This document shows positions 8,038 through 16,969 of a DNA stretch of 64,000 nucleotides, piece after piece; the stretch's first letter is position 1; each line of letters begins with the position of its first letter. Source of the DNA: Torulaspora globosa (lineage: Eukaryota; Ascomycota; Saccharomycetes; Saccharomycetales; Saccharomycetaceae); the NCBI RefSeq assembly GCF_014133895.1, contig NC_050728.1:930001-994000 (forward strand), written 5' to 3'. The notes under the pieces were generated by a model, which made no database searches, was not told the DNA's origin, and saw only the letters and a list, made by a program, of their open reading frames with translations. The translations under genes and the position numbers were made by a program.

Positions 8038-10824
8038 TCAAATCTGATTCTTATAGAACTCTTTTACGAGACCCAATACGCCAGCACCACGAGTACCGGA
8101 TTCTGACCGTCTCTCATCAACGTCATAATGCCTTGCTGGGACAGAATTTATAAATGATTCGCCCAAGGTTCGATTTGGATCACTTGACTTACTTTCATCT
8201 CTGTCGGAGGTACGTGCTGGCACTTCAGTGTGAAGGGCTCTTCTCTCGAGAGCATGTCTTCCAATCTTGAAAAGCTCTGGCCTCTGACCGGGCTGGAACT
8301 GCTTCTTCCAGGAGTATGCGTTGAAGACCGGTGCTTTCTTCAAGTCGTCGTATCGCTTCTGAGGCAGGTGATGTTTTCCCACAGCATTTTCACTATTTTC
8401 ATAATCGTCAATGAAATACAAATATGACTGCATCATTTTATTAATGGCATTTTCGTTCTCCTCTTCACCATTTTCATCGGAGTCTTGTTCTTCAGTCTCA
8501 TCATTATGAAGGTTTGTTTCCCTCTTGTCCGACAGCTGGTCCAGATTGACAGAGCTAGAATGGTTCTTCTTACGAATTTCAGGATGATTCATATCGAACA
8601 TGGCATATTTGCAAATGTATCCAAGACCATCGACATAAACGGATGTCTCGCGGAAGAACTTCACAATCTTATCAGCACTTTTGGGAAGAGAAAACCACAA
8701 AATGAATGGGGTTATAATCAGACTAGCTAGCTCACGGAGTAAGACAACTATCCTCAAGTTGTACAACTTGCAAAATTCATTCTTCACTTCCTCGGTGTGA
8801 TACCTGCCTTTCCACTCATTTGGAAGATAGTGAGTAAAAGTGGCTAGTTCTTGAATTGTTTCCTCTGGGTCAAACACGTTGTAACCGTCTGAAACGGAAT
8901 TCCGACATATTGTCCAGATAGCACCAAGTATAGTGATATAAAAAAGAGCTGTCCTTTCACTGGTAATTTCGAAGTTGAAGAAGTTTTCGGGATCAAGTAT
9001 GGTAAGAAGCGCCAGGAGAGCCACAAAAGAGCCTGATATGAAAGCAACAAATCTTAGAAAAATGTTTGAGCCCTCTTTTGGAAACTGGTTGATATACCTA
9101 TCTGCTAACTCTGTGCTCAAGCCAATTCTTCTCTGAAAAAGGTGATAAAGTTCATTATATTCCCTGAATTTCCATTCAGCCATAGGAGTGTACTGCCGGG
9201 CACCCAAAGTCCCCGGCGATGTTTTGTATTCATTGAAATACTTGAAGAAGTACAATAAGACAAAGTAGGCCACGAGAAAGGGAGAAAGAATTATGTTTAG
9301 AAAACCAGCTAACATAAATCTCTTTCGCAGTTCTTCGCTGAGGTACTCATGCTGCGAAGCCTTTAGGAAGCTTTGCTTGATAAATGCAGATTCGTTAAAA
9401 GCATAACCCATGATGCAGAGATTGATATTCCATTCCAGCGTCTTTGTTAATGTACTGGTACGATACAGCGGTAGTGGTAATGACAAGTCAAGTACGTCGT
9501 TGTTGAACATTGCAATCAGGTAGTTCTCTTTTCTCATTATTCTGTTGGCTATATCGTGAGCATCCATTCGATTCTTTGCCTTGACTTCGACTACGTTAGC
9601 TGTCAGAGCATTTTGATCCTTTAGGTACATAATCTGTTGAATAACATTTTGCCATGGAATTGTCTGAAGCTCTTTCTCTGATATATTCAATAGATGTTTG
9701 AAGAAGTTCTGAATTTCCTTCAAGTTCTGTATGTCGAAGTAGAGCTGAGTCACTTTCAAAGCGATGAATAAGTAGAACACCCACAGAAGTACTTTTGTCG
9801 AACCGGCGATATGTTGAGAATAACATTGCTCAACTGTAATCTCTGATAGCTTATGACTCGTGGGAAGCCTCGTATAATCAATGCAGTGACCCATATAAGT
9901 GGATATAAACACAATGAATATCAGCGTTGCTATATTCAAAACCTTTTCCAAAACAATGCAGAAAAACCCGTTCCCTAGATAATACTTGTATACCTCCGCA
10001 AGGAAGATGTCTAAATTTTCAACATTAGCCCACTTCCATAATGCCCGTTCCTTAGGACTCAAAGCACTTACTTTACTTGCCGGAGTATTATTAAGCACTG
10101 AAACATTGGCGAAAAGATTCGGTCTCTTTGTATTAAATACCTTGTTTCTCGTATTTTCACCCCGTTTGTTGTTGATCTGCCTATTACCTGGCCCAGCTTC
10201 GAGGTCATAGTCAAAGCTCGCGTCTCCCTGGCGCCTCTTATATCCATCTTTAGAGGAGGTGAAAAGCTGTTGCCCTTTTTGTTTTTGCTTATCTTGCTGC
10301 AATACCCGACGAAACAACAAAGAATGGGAAAGGCGGTTCGCACTAGTATCGTTCTCGATCCTATTATTCTTTTTTGACCGGTCAAAAAGAGGAATATCAG
10401 CACCCACTTCTCCAGTAAGCTCATCGTTGTATTCATCATCGCTAGATAGCTGGCCCACTTTGACCGACGAGTCGCCCATACCCGCCAAATTATCTAGCTT
10501 ATCCACCCGTCTTAGCAAGCCATTAGGAATAGACACATCATTCAAATCTATATCCTCTGAATGCTGCTCTTCTTCATCTGTAGTGGTTCCCTGGTCCGAC
10601 TCTGGGACTCGAAGTTCCTCTTCCTCGCTGGAATTGCTTCCGGTTTCCGTGGTATTATTACTTTCAGGTAGTCTTGAACTCTCTTCGATTGTCCTTTGCT
10701 CTGCAAAGTTACTCATCTCTTCGGTGGGAATTGACGAACCCACATCTTCAGATTGCAGACCGAAAACTCGCGATAAGAAGGTATCTCTTGTGTTTCTCTT
10801 ATTATGTGGACTATCTTTATCCAT
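8038..10824 (-). CDS. ATG9: Atg9, autophagy lipid scramblase
   Basis: Atg9 is the multispanning membrane protein of autophagy; Atg9 vesicles seed the phagophore and the protein scrambles lipids. The product is 928 residues (S. cerevisiae about 997). The N-terminal 270 residues are acidic, serine-rich and probably disordered. Hydrophobic segments lie at about 288-311, 345-362, 505-530, 590-612, 625-643 and 695-715, with the Atg9 core between. The C-terminal 200 residues are hydrophilic with an acidic D/E-rich patch. The ATG at 10824 is the first in frame. Convergent with NOP14 and head-to-tail with RPC53. A Reb1-type site lies about 150 bp upstream. Confidence 0.96.
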   Translation of the reverse strand: MDKDSPHNKRNTRDTFLSRVFGLQSEDVGSSIPTEEMSNFAEQRTIEESSRLPESNNTTETGSNSSEEEELRVPESDQGTTTDEEEQHSEDIDLNDVSIPNGLLRRVDKLDNLAGMGDSSVKVGQLSSDDEYNDELTGEVGADIPLFDRSKKNNRIENDTSANRLSHSLLFRRVLQQDKQKQKGQQLFTSSKDGYKRRQGDASFDYDLEAGPGNRQINNKRGENTRNKVFNTKRPNLFANVSVLNNTPASKVSALSPKERALWKWANVENLDIFLAEVYKYYLGNGFFCIVLEKVLNIATLIFIVFISTYMGHCIDYTRLPTSHKLSEITVEQCYSQHIAGSTKVLLWVFYLFIALKVTQLYFDIQNLKEIQNFFKHLLNISEKELQTIPWQNVIQQIMYLKDQNALTANVVEVKAKNRMDAHDIANRIMRKENYLIAMFNNDVLDLSLPLPLYRTSTLTKTLEWNINLCIMGYAFNESAFIKQSFLKASQHEYLSEELRKRFMLAGFLNIILSPFLVAYFVLLYFFKYFNEYKTSPGTLGARQYTPMAEWKFREYNELYHLFQRRIGLSTELADRYINQFPKEGSNIFLRFVAFISGSFVALLALLTILDPENFFNFEITSERTALFYITILGAIWTICRNSVSDGYNVFDPEETIQELATFTHYLPNEWKGRYHTEEVKNEFCKLYNLRIVVLLRELASLIITPFILWFSLPKSADKIVKFFRETSVYVDGLGYICKYAMFDMNHPEIRKKNHSSSVNLDQLSDKRETNLHNDETEEQDSDENGEEENENAINKMMQSYLYFIDDYENSENAVGKHHLPQKRYDDLKKAPVFNAYSWKKQFQPGQRPELFKIGRHALERRALHTEVPARTSDRDESKSSDPNRTLGESFINSVPARHYDVDERRSESGTRGAGVLGLVKEFYKNQI

Positions 10825-10973
10825 TTACTTCAGCCACTTATCCATTAAACGGTTTACTCTCCAAACTCCAACTAGTTACAAGACGGTGGGCGGCAAACCT
10901 CTGTCATCTTCAAGAGGTCGCCGATCCATTATATACTGAAAATCCGAGAAGCCTCCCCTTAAATTAGGTATCG

Positions 10974-10981
10974 TTACCCGG
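10974..10981 (+). promoter_or_regulatory. Reb1-type site upstream of ATG9
   Basis: TTACCCGG matches the Reb1 general regulatory factor consensus. It lies 150 bp upstream of the ATG9 start and about 95 bp past the RPC53 stop. It could serve as a nucleosome-positioning site for ATG9 and/or a road-block terminator for RPC53. Motif match only. Confidence 0.55.
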
Positions 10982-11074
10982 CTCTGGGATCTCGGCTATA
11001 TAAAAGAGCGTTACGAAATGCGGATATTTGTATCTAAACCCTGTTGATCAAGCATCCTGGGTGTTAGATGGTTG

Positions 11075-12334
11075 CTAAAATCTTGGTGTGATGACCACTC
11101 TGCCGTCTATCCGTCCAAGATTTTCCAAACATGGCGTTTCTCCAGATTCGTTGATGGCAACAACATCTTGCAGAAAAGCCGCGTCAGCACCTTTGCTAAT
11201 GTCCATGACAACATTTCCGATCTTGACCGATAGCTTACCAGACCGGTGGACTCTGATGGAGCCGATTTTTCCGATCAAAGAATCTTCAGAAAGTTTTGCA
11301 GGCTCATCTTTCATCTTCGATTTATGGGCGCCTTTGTCTGCTTCATGGGATTCCTCTTTGGTATCTGTTGCTGGTTCCTGCTCAGCTTTTGGCGTAACTT
11401 CCTCGAACTCGGGAAGCTTAGACGGTAATTGAAACAGTATAAACCTGCCTGGTTTGTTGTTTATTTTATTCAGCTTTTTGCCTATCAGTAAGTGGTCGTT
11501 AATCAACGCCTTCATCTCCTGCAACGTTTCACTCTGATCCAGTGACTGAAATTGACTTTCCAGCGAGAGCTCTTTTAATCTATCCTGCAGGTTGGCCTGC
11601 TTTTGTTCTAGAGCCTGCTGGAGCTCTGTTCCATTGGCCACGCCCTCCTCGGTCTTCACAGCGGGCGTCGCCTCACGGGTAGTAGCATCAGATATGCTTT
11701 CCTGTACCTTTTTTTCCACGACTTCGATGTCCTCATGTCTGATACGGAGTGGTCTAACCGGGAACAACTCCTCTACTCTTCTGGCCTGCAAAGCTTCTTC
11801 ATCCATTTCGCCAATTTCGTCGCTGTTTTCTTCGTCCTCATCTTCACCGTCTATATCATGTACCGCATATTCTCTACCCATGTTAAATTTCGACTTGTTC
11901 TTAGCTCCGTGCTCCTTATCCTTATGGTCCAAATCGTCATCGTCAGAGTTGGCTTCACCGCCTTCGATGTTTTGAAGCCCTGAATGAACCAGTGACGAAG
12001 TCCCTCCCTCAGTTTTGATGAATCCTCTTCTCATATCGCTGCCCTTTTCACTCACAAAATTTCCAGCTGCTAAGGGTCCGGAGGAGATGACGTGTGTGTT
12101 ACTAAGAAACCTCTGCATCCTTCTCTGTTTATTGGCCGTTGCCGTACTTCTCCCCTGATTATTCTTCTTGTCATTGTAAGGTCTAGATATCTCCTCTGTC
12201 TTGATCTTAGGTGCTGAAGCCTCTCTCTCTTCTTTCGTTCTTCTTGCCACGGCTTTAGGCTTGAACTTCAGTGATGGCTTTCCACTGGATGAATTCAAAG
12301 AAGGTAACCGTCCCGATCCACTACCGCTGCTCAT
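11075..12334 (-). CDS. RPC53: RNA polymerase III subunit C53
   Basis: Rpc53 forms the TFIIF-like Rpc37/Rpc53 subcomplex of RNA polymerase III, which acts in termination and reinitiation. The protein is 419 residues (S. cerevisiae about 422). The N-terminal half is basic then acidic and probably disordered. The RPC4 domain fills the C-terminal 150 residues and ends with the conserved GRIDGRVVITPRF. The ATG at 12334 begins MSSGSGSGRL. It is divergent from SAS10 across 240 bp containing RRPE and PAC motifs, fitting joint regulation of Pol III and rRNA processing. Gene order matches YDL150W. Confidence 0.95.
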   Translation of the reverse strand: MSSGSGSGRLPSLNSSSGKPSLKFKPKAVARRTKEEREASAPKIKTEEISRPYNDKKNNQGRSTATANKQRRMQRFLSNTHVISSGPLAAGNFVSEKGSDMRRGFIKTEGGTSSLVHSGLQNIEGGEANSDDDDLDHKDKEHGAKNKSKFNMGREYAVHDIDGEDEDEENSDEIGEMDEEALQARRVEELFPVRPLRIRHEDIEVVEKKVQESISDATTREATPAVKTEEGVANGTELQQALEQKQANLQDRLKELSLESQFQSLDQSETLQEMKALINDHLLIGKKLNKINNKPGRFILFQLPSKLPEFEEVTPKAEQEPATDTKEESHEADKGAHKSKMKDEPAKLSEDSLIGKIGSIRVHRSGKLSVKIGNVVMDISKGADAAFLQDVVAINESGETPCLENLGRIDGRVVITPRF

Positions 12335-12397
12335 CTTTTGCGCTATCTGCTCATTATATAGCAGTCTTCAAGATATTTCAGTTGATCGATTCTTCAA

Positions 12398-12489
12398 GCT
12401 CATCGCCTGCTAATTATGCTGAGATAGAGGTGAAGAAAAATTTTCCACCCTAAACAATCAAGAAAGTCAAAAATATCCGAGCTCATCGC
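12398..12489. promoter_or_regulatory. PAC-RRPE-PAC cluster between RPC53 and SAS10
   Basis: GCTCATCGC occurs at 12398-12406 and again at 12481-12489 (PAC in reverse complement). GAAAAATTTTCC at 12435-12446 is an RRPE-type palindrome. The cluster sits between two divergent growth-regulated genes and could serve both. Confidence 0.75.
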
Positions 12490-12574
12490 CAGTGAAGACT
12501 AGAAGTTTCAATAGTGCCGAGAGGTTTAGTTGATCAGCTTGCTGCTTAGCATTGAGGTATAGTGAAGATCAATC

Positions 12575-14437
12575 ATGGCAAGGAGAAGAGCTAAAAATTC
12601 AGGTTCAAGGCAGCCGGCTAGCGCTCGTCAGGCGGCTGAAGACGCTTATGGTATGACTGAAGTCGATGAGTTCGCTAGCAAGAAGGATAAATTGCTTTTT
12701 GAGCAGTCAACTCTGGCCGGCGACGATGATCAAAACGGGTTTGATAATCCTTACGAGGAAGAAGAAGAAGTTCTGGCGATGAGCAATGAATCATCTTCCG
12801 AGGAGGATGAGGAGGAGGAGGAGGAGCTCGATGGAGAGCGAGCTTATCGGAAAGTTTTTGGAAGAAAGCTGAATTTGCGGGAAGAAGCTGGCGAGGACGA
12901 AGCGGAATCCATGTTGGATAACGATGGTGCCTGGGGTACTAGCAAAGGTGATTACTACGGTGCTGATGACATTGAAGATGAAGAGACCGCTAAGGAAGTG
13001 GAGAAAGAAGCTTTGCGCCAAAAGAAGAAACATCTTGAAGAGCTAAATATGAACGATTACCTGGATGAGGAATTAGACGAAGACTGGGCGAAGAGTGCGA
13101 GGGAAGCCGATGTCGGCGAGTTTAAAGAAGTTACTAAGCAGAGTCAAAAAGTTGCGTCGATCGAGGATCTACGAAATATGGATGGAGAGGCGAAGAGAGA
13201 GTACATAAAGGCGCTGTTCCCCGAATTTGTGCCCTTAAGCAAAGAACTTTCGAAACTGTCTGTCGTGCTAGAGGAACTGAGGAGCCAAGAAGAATCAGAA
13301 GTAATATCATTGAAAATTTGCGCTCTTTCTAGTTACTTGGGCACACTTTCGTCGTATTTTGGAATCTTACTTCATGAGTTAGACAATAATGATAACTTCA
13401 GTACTATGCGGGATCATCCTATAATGGAAACGATATTGACCTCGAAGGAGGTGTGGAGACAGGCCAGCGCTCTGACTGACCAATCTGAAAAGATGGATGA
13501 AGAGCAGCAACATGGCGAAAACGAGTTGACGGACGAGGAGTCGAAGGAGTTTGACGTAAACCATCTTGGGAAGATCAATGGCGAAACTGGATCTGACAAT
13601 GGCGACGAGGAGCCAATATCTGATGAGGAAAATCGGGAACAGGACGAAAATGAAGATGAAGACGACGAGGAAGATGACGAGGAAGACGTGGACTTGGATG
13701 ACTTCGAAGAATACGTAAAACAATCTCGTGTGCCTTCGAGGAAGAACAATAACAAGGATGGTTCTCATATTGTCGATGATGCGGACGACTATTTGGAGGG
13801 CCAAATGGCTGACGTGGATTCTCAAGAGAAGAGGGCTCGTAGGAGAACGCTGCGATTCTACACTTCCAAGATAGATCAAAGTGAGAACAAAAAGACTGAG
13901 AGGTACAAGGGTGACGACGATATACCTTACAAGGAGCGCCTATTTGAAAGGCAGCAGAGGCTGCTGGAAGAAGCACGTAAGCGTGGCCAGCAGGGTCCCA
14001 GCAATGCTGATTTGGATGCAAAGGACTATGATTCAAGCGACGAGGCAACTTCTAAAGCTATGAACAAGGAATCTGAAGAGGACTTTTTCGAAATGACCCG
14101 CAGACAAAAGCAGAGCAAAAAGGATGCACGTAAGCAGGCACATAAGGATGCTGTTAAAGCAGCCAGAGACGGTAAACTGGCTGAATTAGCTGAAGAATTA
14201 GGTGAAGACGGCAAGCGTGCAATAAATTACCAGATACTGAAGAACAAGGGTCTGACGCCAAAGAGAAAGAAAGATAATAGAAACTCCAGAGTTAAGAAGA
14301 GAAAGAAGTTCGAGAAAGCTCAGAAAAAACTCAAGTCCATACGGGCCGTTTATTCTGGTGGTCAATCTGGCGTTTACGAGGGTGAGAAGACTGGTATTAA
14401 GAAAAACTTGATCAAATCGGTAAAATTCACAAATTAA
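12575..14437 (+). CDS. SAS10: Sas10/Utp3, SSU processome subunit
   Basis: Sas10 (Utp3) is a nucleolar U3 snoRNP/SSU processome component required for pre-18S rRNA cleavage. The protein is 620 residues (S. cerevisiae about 610). It contains long acidic tracts at about residues 50-90 and 340-385. A Sas10/Utp3/C1D domain is at about 205-300. The C-terminal Sas10 domain (about 540-620) is rich in lysine and arginine, with NYQILKNKGLTPKRKK and the ending KKNLIKSVKF typical of the family. The ATG at 12575 gives MARRRAKNSG. Its 3' end faces the MSH5 relic. Confidence 0.96.
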   Translation: MARRRAKNSGSRQPASARQAAEDAYGMTEVDEFASKKDKLLFEQSTLAGDDDQNGFDNPYEEEEEVLAMSNESSSEEDEEEEEELDGERAYRKVFGRKLNLREEAGEDEAESMLDNDGAWGTSKGDYYGADDIEDEETAKEVEKEALRQKKKHLEELNMNDYLDEELDEDWAKSAREADVGEFKEVTKQSQKVASIEDLRNMDGEAKREYIKALFPEFVPLSKELSKLSVVLEELRSQEESEVISLKICALSSYLGTLSSYFGILLHELDNNDNFSTMRDHPIMETILTSKEVWRQASALTDQSEKMDEEQQHGENELTDEESKEFDVNHLGKINGETGSDNGDEEPISDEENREQDENEDEDDEEDDEEDVDLDDFEEYVKQSRVPSRKNNNKDGSHIVDDADDYLEGQMADVDSQEKRARRRTLRFYTSKIDQSENKKTERYKGDDDIPYKERLFERQQRLLEEARKRGQQGPSNADLDAKDYDSSDEATSKAMNKESEEDFFEMTRRQKQSKKDARKQAHKDAVKAARDGKLAELAEELGEDGKRAINYQILKNKGLTPKRKKDNRNSRVKKRKKFEKAQKKLKSIRAVYSGGQSGVYEGEKTGIKKNLIKSVKFTN

Positions 14438-14475
14438 TATAGCGCATGATTTTGATACATAAGTTCAGAACAATT

Positions 14476-16821
14476 CTATAAAGGGCAACTTTGATATTTT
14501 TTCTGGCAAGAGCTCGAGGTTCCAGTGCTTAACATTTTGTCTAGCTTAGATCTCAGCTCATTGTCGCATGTCGAGAATTCCAGATCTAGATTCCGGGATA
14601 AAAACTCCTTTATCAGCTTCTGACCCTTTTAAAATGATTTACAGTCTTGTCTGTCAGGGATGCACAGTGCGAAATCATATTGTGTCCTTCACTCATTAAA
14701 TTTGAAAGTTCTTGCGATCTTTCAACTATGGCTTATTCACACCATATATCTTAGCCGAGTAGACATCGAAAGATTCCTTGGATATAGCTTCTTTCACAGG
14801 GAAGAGAAATGTGATTCCTTGATTCTTGATTTCATCGCTTGCCGTTGGATAAAGCAGTCCTTCAGCGCTTACCACATTCTCAGTGGCATAATACTTCACA
14901 CCAGGAATGTTTGTAGACAATATGTCTTTGTTAAACAATATGTCTTTGTTAAACAACTCATGAAAGTGAGTACACGCAAGGACTCTCGAGCATGATGTTG
15001 ATTTTGTCAAAGTGCGAATAATTGAACCAAAGATCAAGGCCCACCTGTGGCATCCGTTCCCTTTCCAAATTAATCAACGAGTCTTAGGCTTTTCTCGGTC
15101 GCCAGTGCCAGGCATTTGGCCATCCGTTGGCAATCGAGGGCAAAGGCACTGCCATTTTCTGAAATGGTTTCCCCCGTTCTTATTCTTGTCAGAATTCTGT
15201 CGGCAAGTCTTATTTTATTCCTTTCTGCTGGCACGAAGCAGCCGAAGTGAACCAGGAATACTATGAGGCCATTTTGGGTCAGGAAGACGGATTTAGTAGA
15301 TTGCACCAGTGACGATTGCCACCCTCTTCAGTCCCTTATGAGACCATCTGTCCTCCCCTTCGGATAACATTTCTTCTGCATCCTTTCCACCTGCAATTTC
15401 TATGTCATTGGGAATATATGTTTGGATACCAAAGGCTCATGCAGCGGATGCCTGGCTTTGCAGATTTGTAGCACGCATTGACTTTCACATAAATCCGGTT
15501 CGACATAGTTTCGCTCCTGCAAAACATAGGCAAAAGAGATTAGTACCTTCAGCTAAATCAGAACGGCTTGAAGTCCGAGCAGTATGGCATTTTTTGAAAG
15601 AATTTGTTCCTCGAAGGTCTGCAAAACTTCAATGTCTAAGTTCGAAATCAGAGCAATCACATCTCGTAACTGCTCATCCAGCTCTAGCACAACATCATTT
15701 TTATAGTAGACATTAGTCGAGGCACGGAAAACCTCCTCCGATCCCAAGTTATTAACTCCAATTGGCAGTTCCTCTACGACGACATCTAATGTTACAAGAT
15801 ACCTAACAAAGTGGAAGCTCGAGATTGAATGATAAATCTCAATGCTTTTTGTCAAGAATAAAGCAATGAGGCACCATGTACTGTAATTTGCCTTGCCAGA
15901 ACGAAACTGATTCACAATTCTCAAAACATCCGGTATGCCCTTTAAGGAACCACGCAGTTTCTGAAATAGCACAGAATTGGTTTGATCGATCAGGATGTTG
16001 ATAATTTCATGTCGTTTCTTAATAAGCTTTTTATTGGCGAGTGGACTAAAGAGCCAGGCCCTCGGCAGATTTTTCCCCATGTTGGAAGGCCCCGATCAAG
16101 CAATTCAAGCACACTGAAACAGCCATCCTTCACTATCCTATCGTAGCCGGACCTTCTGGCCTCTGGGAAAATGTTGAGGGAATGCAATGTGTCTTTATCT
16201 CGCATTGCTTGATCCGTTAATCGAAGAAATTCGATATGGAAGATTCGATCGCTTGCTGCTGGAATATGCCCAGCGGCAACATTGCTGAATGATTTCTCTG
16301 GCCCACTGCATACCTCCAGATTATTAACGATCCAGCTTGTAATGCCAATGGTTGTACTTGCCGTCCCGTGGGTTTCTGTTACCAGAGTATAGTACATCTT
16401 TCAAAGTTATACTCTTATAATCGGTTACGTTGGGCAACTGCAGTTCCCCATTTCGCTTGAAGCTCTGATTGGACATAATTTCAACCTCGCAACCGATTTT
16501 CTGACACAAAGTAGCAATATGGTCAAAGTTTGCCTCCTCCAGTCTAGCTGAAACGAGGCACCTGGTTGGTGTATTGGCTAAAAGAAGGTTTTCAATAATC
16601 ATGTTAGCTTCGTCCGGTCTTCCTTCCAACAAATGATATATCATCGCCAGCAATACAATCACTCCTTGAGTTTACGATGTAGTCTTGATTCATCATCTTC
16701 AAAGTTTTGACATTACAATGCAGTACCGAAGCACCATGCATATAATAACTTGATCATCGAATTTTGCGTCTAGATTAGTTGGGTCGAGGAGACTTTCAGC
16801 AAAGCAAATGTTTTGTGACAT
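14476..16821 (-). pseudogene. MSH5: broken MSH5 (meiotic MutS homologue)
   Basis: Msh5 pairs with Msh4 to stabilise Holliday junctions and promote interfering meiotic crossovers. Protein-like segments in all three minus-strand frames line up in MutS order. An intact ATG at 16821 (MSQNICFAES) is followed by a segment ending at TGA 16699-16701, then the core with VIVLLAMIYHLLEGRP and VTETHGTASTT, the MGKNLPRAWLFSP lever region, an in-frame TAG at 15553-15555, ERNYVEPDLCESQ, a damaged P-loop near 15300, the stretch GCFVPAERNKIRLADRILTR, a stop replacing the Walker B glutamate (15070-15072), LACTHFHELF, and a C-terminal remnant KLIKEFLSRNLDLE. I count about eight frameshifts. Position between SAS10 and CLB3 matches S. 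cerevisiae MSH5 (YDL154W), which has about 900 codons; about 780 remain here. No intact product is possible. Confidence 0.93.
14921..14956. repeat. 18-bp tandem duplication in MSH5 relic
   Basis: TATGTCTTTGTTAAACAA occurs twice back to back (14921-14938 and 14939-14956). On the coding strand it duplicates the residues FNKDIL directly after the conserved THFHEL, an insertion not expected in the MutS family. It is an in-frame duplication inside the dead gene. Confidence 0.9.
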
Positions 16822-16969
16822 TTATAATGGCTTGTGGGGGTCAGTAAAAGATATCTTGCATTTTGCCGCCCAGGTAGGTGTCTTTATATTAGTCTGCTTT
16901 CGCGTGATCACCACGCTAAAGAATCGCAGGTGGATTCATACAAACCGCTATTACTTAAAGTTTAAATTA

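Noticed and set aside
10259..10939. 226-codon plus-strand open frame over the 5' end of ATG9
   Set aside because: A shadow of the Ser/Glu-rich ATG9 N-terminus. The predicted protein is a low-complexity Ser/Leu stretch.
13379..14048. overlapping antisense open frames inside SAS10
   Set aside because: They mirror the acidic repeats of SAS10 (poly-Ser and poly-Val type translations).
14476..16821. several separate small genes in the MSH5 region
   Set aside because: Each open piece matches a consecutive part of a MutS protein (for example THFHEL and CFVPAER), so they are fragments of one broken gene.
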